The notes beneath the pieces were generated by a model. The model saw only the letters and a list, made by a program, of their open reading frames with translations, ran no database searches and was not told the DNA's origin. A stretch of 64,000 nucleotides of DNA. Source: Gordonia araii NBRC 100433. GTDB taxonomy: Bacteria > Actinomycetota > Actinomycetes > Mycobacteriales > Mycobacteriaceae. The DNA lies in contig NZ_BAEE01000063.1 of NCBI RefSeq assembly GCF_000241265.1, positions 1 to 64,000 of the forward strand, in the 5' to 3' direction. Shown piece after piece: positions 29,196 to 40,651 of this stretch. Both the position numbers and the translations under genes were made by a program. Numbering within the stretch: position 1 is the first letter of the stretch; every line of letters begins with the position of its first letter.

Positions 29196-30062
29196 ATGCA
29201 GCTGATCACCGACTCCGGCTACATCGAAAGTGCCGGCGGCGCCCTACTCCGACGCGTCGGCGACTGGGCGACGGTCGGCGGTGTCGCCGGAACCGGCTTC
29301 GAGGCCTACGCGCGAATTCTCCACCCGGTCGATGTCACCGACGAGCACGGCGCCAGTCGGCGAATGGCATGGCGCGATGTCGCCGCGGTTACCGGCGCAC
29401 AGATGCATCCCCAAGTGCAATGGTGGGCGGTCGCGGGCCGATCGCCGGCCGAGGCGACCGATTGCTATTCGATGACGCTGCCCAACGGGTGGCAGCTGAC
29501 CGTCGACCTTGAGGGACGGCTGGATCCGGCGATCATGGCTGAGCTGACCACACTGCTCGCCGCGCACATCGATCCGATGACAGGCCTGTTTGCCGCCATT
29601 TGGGCCGGTTGGGGCGAATTGCACGGCCCGGACGCCACGCTCTACCTCGTTGCTTCGGACGGCCCGGTGAGTGAGCAAGCCGGACCGCGGCCGGAGGCGG
29701 TCAGCACCCGCCTCCTGGACCCCGCCGTCACCCGGGCGACCACCGATGGCCCCTTCCTCGACTGGCCCGGACGCGAAATGCTCGTCTTTGCCACCTCGCT
29801 CGAGGAGTTGGGTGACCCGGAGTATGGCTACCGGAGCGGAATCGGTTGGGATCATCGCTTCGGGTGGGGCCCGGTGCCCGCACTGGTCTGGCCGCGTGGG
29901 GACGCCTGGGTCGTAGCCACCGAGGTCGACTGGGCGTGGACGTTGGTCGGCGGGACGCGCTCCCTTATCGACGAAATCCTGTCCGACGCCCGCTTCGAGT
30001 CCTTCGAGGTCGTGGAGTCAGATGAATTGACCTTCGAGTCGGACAATATCAACCGCACCTGA
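29196..30062 (+). CDS. Protein of unknown function, Trp-rich
   Basis: 288 aa, soluble, acidic, with many Trp residues and no membrane segment. Features include an N-terminal ITDSGYIESAGGALLRRVGDW, a central DPMTGLFAAIWAGWGEL and a C-terminal WVVATEVDWAWTLVGG. I do not recognise the family. Similar proteins of unknown role occur in Gordonia and Rhodococcus as far as I recall. ATG 29196 was chosen because the frame upstream overlaps the terminator region and lacks protein character. It is isolated between a terminator and the DUF222 promoter. Confidence 0.7.
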   Translation: MQLITDSGYIESAGGALLRRVGDWATVGGVAGTGFEAYARILHPVDVTDEHGASRRMAWRDVAAVTGAQMHPQVQWWAVAGRSPAEATDCYSMTLPNGWQLTVDLEGRLDPAIMAELTTLLAAHIDPMTGLFAAIWAGWGELHGPDATLYLVASDGPVSEQAGPRPEAVSTRLLDPAVTRATTDGPFLDWPGREMLVFATSLEELGDPEYGYRSGIGWDHRFGWGPVPALVWPRGDAWVVATEVDWAWTLVGGTRSLIDEILSDARFESFEVVESDELTFESDNINRT

Positions 30063-30099
30063 CACGCGGTGAGATGTGCTCTCAACTGCAGCTTTACCC

Positions 30100-30134
30100 T
30101 TGTTATCGAACTGATATACGTATAAACTAGCGCT
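30100..30134 (+). promoter_or_regulatory. Promoter of the DUF222 gene, probably leaderless
   Basis: A/T-rich patch with TTGTTA (30100-30105), a 17-nt spacer and TAAACT (30123-30128), then 6 nt to the ATG at 30135, which would make the transcript start at or near the start codon. A 10-bp palindrome TATACGTATA (30115-30124) overlaps the spacer and -10 and could be a regulator site. Confidence 0.55.
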
Positions 30135-31898
30135 ATGCCAACCATCACCGATCCGGACGCGGGGTTCGATCTTCCGATCGATCTCGCCGGGGCGGTGGCG
30201 GCTGCGCAGCGCGAGGCGGCGATGGAACCGATCGCCATCCGCGACGATGGCGAAGACCCGGGTTTCGACGGCGAGGACGCACACCTGACCGACAGCGACG
30301 CGAGCCTGTGGCAGGACCGGGCAGTCGCACTCGACGCTGCGATGGCGGTCACGGTCGGCGAGCCGGGCTGGACCGTGGAGGTGCTCGCCGACGCGGCCAA
30401 GGCCAACGCGATGATCGCCTGGACCGAGTATCGGGAGATCGGTGCGATGCACACCTATCTCGCGACGTTCGGGAAGCCGGAGCCGTCGGCGCGAGGAGTT
30501 CGGATGCTCGACATCGAGATGCAGTGCGCCGCCCGGATCGCGATGAGCCAGGGCCTGTCGCAGCGCCAGGCCGAGAAGTGGCTGTCGGAGGCGATTGCGA
30601 TGCGTGACCGCCTGCCGCAGGTGGGCCGCCAGTTGCGCGATTCTGCGATCACGCCGCGGCAGTTCCGGCTGATCGTGTCACGCACCGAGTTGATCGATGA
30701 CCAAGATTGGGCACCGCAGGTCGACGTCGCGATCGCCGCGGTCCTGGCCCGACGCAGCGGGGCTGGAGCGTGGTCGACCAAGCGGCTGTCCGACATGGTC
30801 GATCGGATCATCTTCCGCCACGACCCCGACTCGGTACGGCGCCGGCGGGAGAAGGCCAAGGAGAATCGGACCGCTTGGATCCTTTCCGGCAGTGACGGGA
30901 TGGCCACCGTCGGGGCGACGATGACCGCCGAGAACGCCGTGATCGCCTACTCCGCGATGGTCACGCTGGCCAACCTCGTCTGCCCCGCTGACACCCGTTC
31001 TCCGGATGCCCGCAGCAGCGACGCCCTCTTCGCATTGCTGTCGGGAACGGCATTCGAATGTGACTGCGGCCAACCGGATTGCCCCGCGACCATCCCCGAA
31101 CCCGATGCGCTCGCCGCCTGGCTGCGCGCCCGCGAAGATGCGGCCGTCGTCAAGGGACGCGTGCTGGTGCATGTCATCGCCGACCAGGCCACGGTCGACG
31201 GCCGAAACGACGAACCCGCCTTTATGGACGGGCACGGCGTCATCTCCGCTGCCCACCTGCGTGATCTCCTCACCCGCGGCGATAGCACGGTCCGCCCCCT
31301 CAACCCCGAATCCGCGGACGTCTCACTGCCGACACACCGGCCCTCCGACGCCTACCGCCCCTCTACCGCACTCGACACGTTCGTCCGCTCCCGCGACGGC
31401 TACTGCACCATGCCCGGGTGCGACCAACCCGCCTGGCGCTGCGACGTCGACCACGTCACCGAATACGACCACGACAACCCGAGCACGGGTGGACAAACCA
31501 CCCCCGACGGCTTGGCTGCCAAGTGCCGCATGCACCACAACCTCAAGACCTTCGCCGATGACTGGCTCGACGATCAATACCGCGATCGCGACGGCCGCCT
31601 CGTCAGCGAAGTCGTCTCGCCCGAAGGCATACGATTTTCCGGCCCGGCCGAGACGAACCAAGACCTTTTCCCGCATTGGCAACCATCACCTGGCGCGACC
31701 CGTCATCACCTCCACAAGAACCGTCATCGGAAAGTCCACCCAAGCGGGGCCGCAACCGCCTCCGCGCCAAACACGCTCGACGACGATCCGAACGCGAAGC
31801 CAACCGCCGGCGACGACTCGCCGAGGAATCGCCCGACGACAGCGATCCACCCTTCTGATCCAGGTCGGGCTCAGCCCTGCGCTTTAGCGCTCTCGTAG
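30135..31898 (+). CDS. DUF222/13E12 HNH endonuclease-like protein, 3' end frameshifted
   Basis: 587-aa member of the DUF222 (13E12 REP) family, multicopy in Gordonia and mycobacteria. DUF222 spans ~55-340, and the HNH domain at ~415-465 shows a CxxxxC pair, DVDHV and CRMHHN, expected to bind metal and cut nucleic acid. From ~residue 513 the sequence turns His/Pro/Thr-rich and unlike the family. The +2 frame from 31673 encodes ALATITWRDP and a basic Arg-rich tail ending DDSDPPF at 31858, as relatives do. Loss of one C in the CCC run at 31670-31672 would explain this. As it stands, the frame overlaps the convergent methyltransferase by 28 nt. Confidence 0.85.
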   Translation: MPTITDPDAGFDLPIDLAGAVAAAQREAAMEPIAIRDDGEDPGFDGEDAHLTDSDASLWQDRAVALDAAMAVTVGEPGWTVEVLADAAKANAMIAWTEYREIGAMHTYLATFGKPEPSARGVRMLDIEMQCAARIAMSQGLSQRQAEKWLSEAIAMRDRLPQVGRQLRDSAITPRQFRLIVSRTELIDDQDWAPQVDVAIAAVLARRSGAGAWSTKRLSDMVDRIIFRHDPDSVRRRREKAKENRTAWILSGSDGMATVGATMTAENAVIAYSAMVTLANLVCPADTRSPDARSSDALFALLSGTAFECDCGQPDCPATIPEPDALAAWLRAREDAAVVKGRVLVHVIADQATVDGRNDEPAFMDGHGVISAAHLRDLLTRGDSTVRPLNPESADVSLPTHRPSDAYRPSTALDTFVRSRDGYCTMPGCDQPAWRCDVDHVTEYDHDNPSTGGQTTPDGLAAKCRMHHNLKTFADDWLDDQYRDRDGRLVSEVVSPEGIRFSGPAETNQDLFPHWQPSPGATRHHLHKNRHRKVHPSGAATASAPNTLDDDPNAKPTAGDDSPRNRPTTAIHPSDPGRAQPCALALS

Positions 31899-32677
31899 AG
31901 GCAGATCGCCGCCGCGGTGGCGAGGTTCAGGCTCTCCGCGCGGCCGCGGATCGGGATCGAGACCCGACGGTCGGCGGCCGCGGCCACCTCGGCGGGCAGG
32001 CCGTGTGCCTCGTTGCCGAACAGCCATGCCGTCGGCGCCGCGAGGAAGTCGTCGTCCGGTCCATCGCCCGAGCCGCCGATCGGCGTCTCCCCGTCGGCCG
32101 TCGCGGCCAGCAGGGCCATCCCGGCGTCGCGCAACGCGGAGAGGCCGTGGCCGATGTCGCGATCCCGCGCGATGGGCAGATGGAAGACGCTGCCCGCGCT
32201 GGCTCGCACGCATTTTCCGTTGTGCGGGTCGACGGCGTCCCCGAGGACCACGACGCCACCCGCGCCCATCGCGTCGGCGCAGCGGATGATCGTGCCGAGA
32301 TTGCCCGGCTCCCGCGGTTCGACGGCGACGGCGAGCAATCGCGGACGACAGTCGAGCACAGCGGCCAGATCGGCGTCGAGTGGTGAGCACACCGCGAAGA
32401 TGCCGGGCGGTGTGGTGGCATCGGCCAGTTTGGCGACCGCACGCTCGGTCAGCGCGACCACTTCGATGCCACGAGCGGCAGCGGCGTCGACGATGTCGCG
32501 GTGCCGGGCGGCGTCGGTCTCCCCCACCAGGACGACGAGTGCGTGCCCGGTCTCCAGCGCCGCGCCGACCGCGTTCGCCCCTTCGACGAGGAAGCGTTGC
32601 TGTTCTCGTCGCGCCGCCGCGCGGTGCAATTTGCCATACGAAACAACCCGCGACGAGCGTTCGGTCAGAACATCCAT
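31871..32677 (-). CDS. TrmH/SpoU-family RNA 2'-O-methyltransferase (TsnR-like)
   Basis: 268 aa. An N-terminal L30e-like substrate-binding part (RFLVEGANAVGAAL) is followed by the SPOUT knot with its three motifs: EPREPGNLGTIIRCADAMG, WLFGNEAHGL and IPIRGRAESLNLATAAAI. It uses S-adenosylmethionine to methylate a ribose in rRNA or tRNA. It is equivalent in position to tsnR (Rv1644) next to rplT in mycobacteria and is likely part of the infC-rpmI-rplT transcript, 28 nt after rplT. Confidence 0.9.
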   Translation of the reverse strand: MDVLTERSSRVVSYGKLHRAAARREQQRFLVEGANAVGAALETGHALVVLVGETDAARHRDIVDAAAARGIEVVALTERAVAKLADATTPPGIFAVCSPLDADLAAVLDCRPRLLAVAVEPREPGNLGTIIRCADAMGAGGVVVLGDAVDPHNGKCVRASAGSVFHLPIARDRDIGHGLSALRDAGMALLAATADGETPIGGSGDGPDDDFLAAPTAWLFGNEAHGLPAEVAAAADRRVSIPIRGRAESLNLATAAAICLYESAKAQG

Positions 32678-32705
32678 CGCGGGTTGTGTCGGCGTTCGAG
32701 CCGCG

Positions 32706-33086
32706 TCAGGCGGCAGGCGCGTTGACGTCGTCCGGCAGGGCCTTGCGGGCGATCTCGACGAGGCCGGTGAAAGCCTGCGGGTCGCTCACGGCGATCTCGG
32801 CGAGCACCTTGCGGTCCACCTCGACGCCAGCGGCCTTCAGGCCCTGGATGAAGCGGTTGTAGGTGATGTCGTTGGCGCGGGCCGCGGCGTTGATGCGCGA
32901 AATCCACAGCTTGCGGAACTCGCCCTTGCGCGCGCGACGGTCACGGTAGGCGTAGGTCATCGAGTGGAGCTGCTGCTCCTTGGCCTTGCGGTACAGGCGC
33001 GAGCGCTGCCCGCGGTACCCCTTCGACGCCTCCAGGGTCGTCCGGCGCTTCTTCTGGGCGTTGACCGCCCTCTTCACGCGTGCCAT
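32706..33086 (-). CDS. rplT: 50S ribosomal protein L20
   Basis: 126-aa basic protein that binds 23S rRNA and is needed for early large-subunit assembly. The N-terminal [15 protein letters not shown] and central [20 protein letters not shown] are the L20 hallmarks. It is third in the infC-rpmI-rplT operon, 44 nt after rpmI. In some bacteria L20 represses this operon. Confidence 0.98.
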   Translation of the reverse strand: MARVKRAVNAQKKRRTTLEASKGYRGQRSRLYRKAKEQQLHSMTYAYRDRRARKGEFRKLWISRINAAARANDITYNRFIQGLKAAGVEVDRKVLAEIAVSDPQAFTGLVEIARKALPDDVNAPAA

Positions 33087-33130
33087 GTCTGATCCTCTTT
33101 ACTTCGGTCTGGTTGGTCGGATGGGGCTGA

Positions 33131-33331
33131 CTAGCCGTTGCCGTTGAGCAGTCGCTTGATGCGCGGCGCGTCGGCTTCGGCGACGACGGTCGTCCCGTCG
33201 AGACGGCGCTTGCGGTGCGACGACTTGTGCTCCAGAAGGTGGCGCTTGTTCGCCTTCTGCCGCACGATCTTGCCGCTGCCGGTCACCTTGAAGCGCTTCG
33301 CGGTGCCCTTGTGGGTCTTTGCCTTTGGCAT
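33131..33331 (-). CDS. rpmI: 50S ribosomal protein L35
   Basis: 66-aa very basic protein, starting [21 protein letters not shown] with [16 protein letters not shown] in the middle. Standard L35 size and motif. It lies 96 nt after infC with a hairpin in the gap. Confidence 0.98.
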   Translation of the reverse strand: MPKAKTHKGTAKRFKVTGSGKIVRQKANKRHLLEHKSSHRKRRLDGTTVVAEADAPRIKRLLNGNG

Positions 33332-33352
33332 GTGGATATTCCTGTTCGTCCG

Positions 33353-33370
33353 CCCGGGTTCGCACCCGGG
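33353..33370 (-). other. Hairpin between infC and rpmI
   Basis: CCCGGGT and ACCCGGG pair across a TCGC loop (7 bp). No U-tract follows, so it is more likely a processing or partial attenuation element than a terminator. Confidence 0.4.
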
Positions 33371-33427
33371 ATCGTCGGCCCGCCGTGGTGGCGGTGCCGC
33401 TGAGGTCTGTTACTTCGCGGCCGGCCG

Positions 33428-34024
<597 letters not shown>

Positions 34025-34310
34025 GGGGCCTCCTAGGTAGGTCGGTATCTGGTCCGACCGCCACGGAGAACGGGTTCGAGGGGAGCCACCGCCTCAACAA
34101 GAAAGCCCACCGGTGCTGGTTTTCGAACCAGTCCCGAGGGGCTCCGATGCCGACCGAACAGCACGACCGGGAACGAACGGGTTCGTCCGGCGCGCGTCGG
34201 ACCGTGAAACTGCGGTTGCACTATGGCGGTTGCGTCGCACGGTGGGAGGCGGAACTCCACTTGCCTGCCCCGGTTACCCGGAGCGGTCGCACTGTGACAG
34301 TCTAACAGTC
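34025..34310. promoter_or_regulatory. Divergent control region of infC and DUF1844 genes
   Basis: 286 nt without a gene. On the infC side there is CTAGGAGG (34036-34029) and, directly upstream, a 6-bp hairpin GGTCGG...CCGACC (34040-34059) that could mask or expose the ribosome site. On the other side, tgacagtctaacagtc precedes the ATG at 34311. The length of the infC leader suggests autoregulation. No L20-type pseudoknot was worked out. Confidence 0.5.
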
Positions 34311-34682
34311 ATGTCCCAGGAGTCCTATTCGACGCCCGAACCCCCCGCGGATGTCCGCGACCAGCCTGAATCCCCCGCGGATGTCCGCGACCTGGGCGAT
34401 ATCCCCGCCATCGAGGTCATCACCAAGGCCATCGTCATGCTGATGAGTTCGGCGGCTGAGAAGCTCGGCCTCGCCGAAGGGGCGACCGCCGACGACGTCG
34501 ACCTCGACGAGGCTCGCAAGCTGATCACCGCGCTCGCCGGACTGTTCGACGCCTCACGCCGCGATCTCGGGCTGCACGCCAACCCGATCCGCGACGGCGT
34601 CAAGGGCCTGCAGGCCGCGTTCCGCGAGGCGAGCGCCTATCCCGACGAGCCCGGCGAGGGGCCCGGCGAGAAGCTCGTCTAA
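34311..34682 (+). CDS. DUF1844 family protein
   Basis: 123 aa. The conserved core, IEVITKAIVMLMSSAAEKLGLAEG with DLDEARKLITALAGLF, matches DUF1844, small proteins of unknown function often near infC/rplT in actinobacteria. The N-terminus contains two copies of PADVRD caused by a 21-bp direct repeat. ATG 34311 was chosen because frame upstream is non-coding in character. It converges with the MarR gene, and the stop codons overlap. Confidence 0.85.
   Translation: MSQESYSTPEPPADVRDQPESPADVRDLGDIPAIEVITKAIVMLMSSAAEKLGLAEGATADDVDLDEARKLITALAGLFDASRRDLGLHANPIRDGVKGLQAAFREASAYPDEPGEGPGEKLV
34342..34392 (+). repeat. Two 21-bp direct repeats, each with an internal palindrome
   Basis: Identical 21-bp copies at 34342-34362 and 34372-34392 lie 30 bp apart and in frame. 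Each contains CGCGGATGTCCGCG, an inverted repeat with 6-bp arms, near the 5' end of the DUF1844 gene. Confidence 0.85.
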
Positions 34683-35149
34683 TCGGCGCTCGCCTCGATC
34701 CGGTCGAGTGCCGCCGACAGCTCGTGCATGCCGACGAGCACCTCGGCCAACCGGTCGGCGCCCATCTGCGCCGTGAGCGCACGCGAAGCCGCCAGATGGG
34801 CCGGATGAATGTCGGCGACCGCCGCGCGCCCGGCCTCGCTCGGCGCGAAGAGCTTCGCCCGCCGGTGCGCGGGATTCTCCCGGTACTCGGCGAGACCACG
34901 CTCGACGAGCAGATCGGCGATCCGCTGGACGGCCTGCCTGGTCAACCCCATGGCACGGGCGATGCCGGACACGGTTTGCGGCTCCCCCAGCGCCGCCCCC
35001 AGGACCTGCCACCAGGCTGCCGTCAGACCGGCCGGCCGCGCCAGCCGTTCGGCCACGCCCAGCAACTGACCGTTGAGCCGGAAGGTGGTCAGCGCAGCGT
35101 CCGACAGCAACCGCTGGTCTTCGTTCTCGGGCTGCCCCTGGCTCGTCAT
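34679..35149 (-). CDS. MarR-family transcriptional regulator
   Basis: 156 aa. A winged helix with TVSGIARAMGLTRQAVQRIADLLVERGLAEY at ~58-89 and a wing with NPAHRRAKLF, flanked by dimerisation helices. It is coupled to the upstream PfpI-like gene by a 4-nt overlap (ATGA). A 33-bp palindrome at the operon start is its probable operator. MarR proteins usually respond to small phenolic or oxidising compounds. The ligand here is unknown. Confidence 0.9.
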   Translation of the reverse strand: MTSQGQPENEDQRLLSDAALTTFRLNGQLLGVAERLARPAGLTAAWWQVLGAALGEPQTVSGIARAMGLTRQAVQRIADLLVERGLAEYRENPAHRRAKLFAPSEAGRAAVADIHPAHLAASRALTAQMGADRLAEVLVGMHELSAALDRIEASAD

Positions 35150-35757
35150 GACGACATCAGTTCGTAGAAGCCCTGCGGGTCCTGACGACCGTACAGCTTG
35201 TACCAGGATGCGAGGGTCTCATCGCGATAGAGGCCGAGGCGCTCGAACACCGCTCGGGCGAACTCGACCGGGGCGACCGGATTCGCCGTGATGAGATCGC
35301 CGTCGGCGACGACCGGCTCGTCGACGAAATGCTCGGTCCCGCCGTACCCGCTCGAAGCGAGGAACTCCTTGGCCGGGCCGGTATGCGGCCGATCGTCCAG
35401 GAAGCCGGCCGCCGCGAGGGCGTAGGTCGCGCCGCAGATCGCGGCGACCGGCAGGCCGTGATCGAGGAATCGCCGTACCTGCTCCAGCCAGACCGCGTTG
35501 TCGGGTTCAGCCCAGGTATCGGCCCCCGGCAGAACCAACATCGCGCTGTCGTCGAGGCTCAGGTCGGCCAGTACGACATCGGGCGTGACGGCGAGGCCGC
35601 CCTTGGTGCGAATGGGTTCCGCGGTCGTGCCGACCGTGCGAATGCGGACCGAGCCGGGTTCGCGCTGGAATTCGGAATCGTTGACGTAGGAGGTGAGGTA
35701 GCCGATCTCCCAATCCGCCAGGGTGTCGAGCAGGGCGATGTTCACGTATCGAGTCAT
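35146..35757 (-). CDS. DJ-1/PfpI family protein
   Basis: 203 aa. The glutamine-amidotransferase-like fold has nucleophile Cys in AAICGATYALAAAG (~residue 108), after LVLPGADTW. Family members include proteases, chaperones, isonitrile hydratases and glyoxalases. An A-I-C-G-A-T elbow is common in the bacterial ThiJ/PfpI group. It is the first gene of a MarR-coupled pair, which suggests an inducible detoxification or stress role. Its start codon abuts the 33-bp palindrome. Confidence 0.87.
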   Translation of the reverse strand: MTRYVNIALLDTLADWEIGYLTSYVNDSEFQREPGSVRIRTVGTTAEPIRTKGGLAVTPDVVLADLSLDDSAMLVLPGADTWAEPDNAVWLEQVRRFLDHGLPVAAICGATYALAAAGFLDDRPHTGPAKEFLASSGYGGTEHFVDEPVVADGDLITANPVAPVEFARAVFERLGLYRDETLASWYKLYGRQDPQGFYELMSS

Positions 35758-35790
35758 GACATTATGCTGTCATTTTGTCAGCATATTGTC
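35758..35790. promoter_or_regulatory. 33-bp near-perfect palindrome, probable MarR operator
   Basis: GACATTATGCTG at 35758-35769 is mirrored by CAGCATATTGTC at 35779-35790 (11 of 12 pairs), with centre tcattttgt. It is A/T-rich, directly upstream of the PfpI start and overlapping the end of the methyltransferase gene. Size and placement fit a MarR dimer or double site that blocks the promoter. Confidence 0.75.
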
Positions 35791-36621
35791 AATGACGTCT
35801 TCGTCGCCCGCGGGATCCCTCAGGAGGAGAACGGCGGTGTGCCCGTCGTCGGAGAACGAACGGTGGCTGGTTCGCACGGTGGGCTGGAACCCGGCGTCGA
35901 CGGCTATCCGCGCAGCAGCATCTGCCTGGCGCCGGTGGAGTTCGAGGGCGACGACGCCGGTAGGCCGCAGCCACTCGCGCGCCTCGCGCAGCAACCGCGA
36001 GACCTCGTCGAGACCCGCCGCGCCCGCCGAATGGCTGCTCACTGGTTCGAATCCACGAGCTTCCCCGGGCATCAGATCCAGTTCCCCGTCGGGGACGTAC
36101 GGCGGTACGGCGGCGGTCACCGACACTCGACCGCGCAGCCCTTGCGGCAGACCGGCCAGTCCGCTCCCCCGGCGCACGATCGCCGGCGAACTCAGATTGC
36201 GCTCGGCATAGGCCAGTGCGACCGGGTCGATATCGGTGGCGACGATCGCTGCGGCCGGATGGTCGCGCGCGACGTGAGCCGCGATCGGCGCGGCACCGCA
36301 ATAGGGTTCGACGAAGACCGTCCCCGACGGATCCGCGGCGAGCGCGGCCCCGACCTCATCGCTCGCGATGGCCGCGACCAGTCGCGTGCGCTGACGCGGG
36401 ACGAACACTCCGGCGCCCACGGCAAGATCCAGTCCCGCGAACTCGACCGCACCGACGATCTGCTCCAGCGGTTCACCGGCGATGCGGCGGCGCAGCCACT
36501 CGCTCAACTGCCCCTCGCCGACCGCCCGATGGCGCAGGATTCGCGCTTCGTCTTCGGCGAAGACGCAGCCGGCGGCGCGCAACGCCCCGACGAGCGCGTC
36601 GGCGTCGAAGTCCACAGACAT
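35770..36621 (-). CDS. PrmC/HemK-related methyltransferase
   Basis: 283 aa. The class I methyltransferase fold has FVEPYCGAAPIAAHVA for S-adenosylmethionine and ATDIDPVALAYAERNL. The N-terminal helical part with GEPLEQIVGAVEFAGL is typical of PrmC, which methylates Gln of release factors. The catalytic NPPY is VPPY here (AAVPPYVPDG). This fits the actinobacterial PrmC-related group of unknown substrate, not true PrmC. Transcribed towards the PfpI gene, with a 71-aa gene divergent from it. Confidence 0.85.
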   Translation of the reverse strand: MSVDFDADALVGALRAAGCVFAEDEARILRHRAVGEGQLSEWLRRRIAGEPLEQIVGAVEFAGLDLAVGAGVFVPRQRTRLVAAIASDEVGAALAADPSGTVFVEPYCGAAPIAAHVARDHPAAAIVATDIDPVALAYAERNLSSPAIVRRGSGLAGLPQGLRGRVSVTAAVPPYVPDGELDLMPGEARGFEPVSSHSAGAAGLDEVSRLLREAREWLRPTGVVALELHRRQADAAARIAVDAGFQPTVRTSHRSFSDDGHTAVLLLRDPAGDEDVIDNMLTK

Positions 36622-36649
36622 CGACCCTAGTCGCGCCTACAGTGGGGAC

Positions 36650-36861
36650 ATGACCGGCACCGAGCCCAACGACAGCGGCACGCCCACCTTCGACGAGGTC
36701 CGCGAGAAGATCGAGAAGCGCGCTGCCACCGCGATCGGCTCCGAAGAGCTTGCTGCCGAGTCGCCCGAGGGGCGGACCGTCCAGGAGCAGTTCGACGAGC
36801 GCAACGAGGCCGCCCGCAAGAAGCTGGACGAGATCCGCAAATCGATGGGCGAGCGGGAAGA

Positions 36862-36865
<4 letters not shown>
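36650..36865 (+). CDS. Small conserved actinobacterial protein
   Basis: 71 aa, highly charged and predicted helical: [13 protein letters not shown], then [23 protein letters not shown], possibly a short coiled coil. Its position next to uvrA matches small genes such as Rv1638A. ATG start 28 nt from the divergent methyltransferase. It overlaps the uvrA stop by 4 nt, tail to tail. Function unknown. Confidence 0.75.
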
Positions 36866-39741
<2,876 letters not shown>

Positions 39742-39888
39742 AGCAAAGCATCCTCACGGTTCTGCGACGCCCAGCTTGTCCGGCGCCTCGTCGAGACAGT
39801 CGCGTCCACATATACCGGCGACCTCTGACACTTTCTCGATTCTATGCCGCGTCGCCTATGTGCCGCCGGGCGCCGCTACCGTGGAGGC

Positions 39889-40590
39889 ATGGCAACGATC
39901 AGCCCCGTCGATGACACGTACACCGGCACGGTTGCCGGTCCGCACCAGCCCATTCGCCGCACCACCGCCCGCGCGACCATCACGAAGATGTCCGTCGGCC
40001 CGATGGACAACAACGTGTACGTCCTCACCTGCACGGAGACCGGCGACCAGCTGTTGATCGACGCGGCCAACGACGCCCCGGCGATTCTCGCGCTCCTGGG
40101 CGAACTCCCCGGAACACTGCGGAGCATCGTCACCACGCACGGCCATTTCGACCACTGGCAGGCGCTGCAGGAAGTGGCCAAGGCCACCGGCGTCCCGACA
40201 TTGGCCGGCCGCGACGATACGAAAGAGTTGCCCGTCACCCCGGACCGCCTGCTCGACGACGGCGACGAGATCACCGTCGGCAACCTTGTCCTGCGCGCCA
40301 TCCACCTCGTCGGGCACACCGAAGGCTCGATCGCCCTGGCCTTGCTCGACCCCAGCGACGACGCGGCGGGACCGATCTCGGTGCAACTGTTCACCGGGGA
40401 CTGCCTCTTCCCCGGCGGCGTCGGCAAAACCTGGCAGCCGGGTGATTTCGAGCGTCTCCTCGACGGGGTCACGACGAAGCTCTTCGACGTCTATCCCGAC
40501 GACACCGCCGTGTACCCGGGCCACGGCAGCGACACGACCCTGGGCGCGGAACGGCCGCAGTTGGCCGAGTGGAGGACGCGCGGCTGGTAG
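39889..40590 (+). CDS. Metallo-beta-lactamase fold hydrolase
   Basis: 233 aa. The metal site THGHFDHWQAL gives HxHxDH, with HLVGHTEGSIAL, FTGDCLFPGGVG and YPGHGSDTTL providing the other ligands. This is the glyoxalase II-like group, so hydrolysis of a thioester such as a lactoyl-thiol is plausible. Its position between uvrA and the USP region matches Rv1637c. ATG was chosen because GTGGAGG lies just upstream. Confidence 0.9.
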   Translation: MATISPVDDTYTGTVAGPHQPIRRTTARATITKMSVGPMDNNVYVLTCTETGDQLLIDAANDAPAILALLGELPGTLRSIVTTHGHFDHWQALQEVAKATGVPTLAGRDDTKELPVTPDRLLDDGDEITVGNLVLRAIHLVGHTEGSIALALLDPSDDAAGPISVQLFTGDCLFPGGVGKTWQPGDFERLLDGVTTKLFDVYPDDTAVYPGHGSDTTLGAERPQLAEWRTRGW

Positions 40591-40651
40591 CAGCCGAGGG
40601 CCCGTTCGCCGGCCAGCCGGACCCGCATTGTCCGCGTACACTGGATCAACT

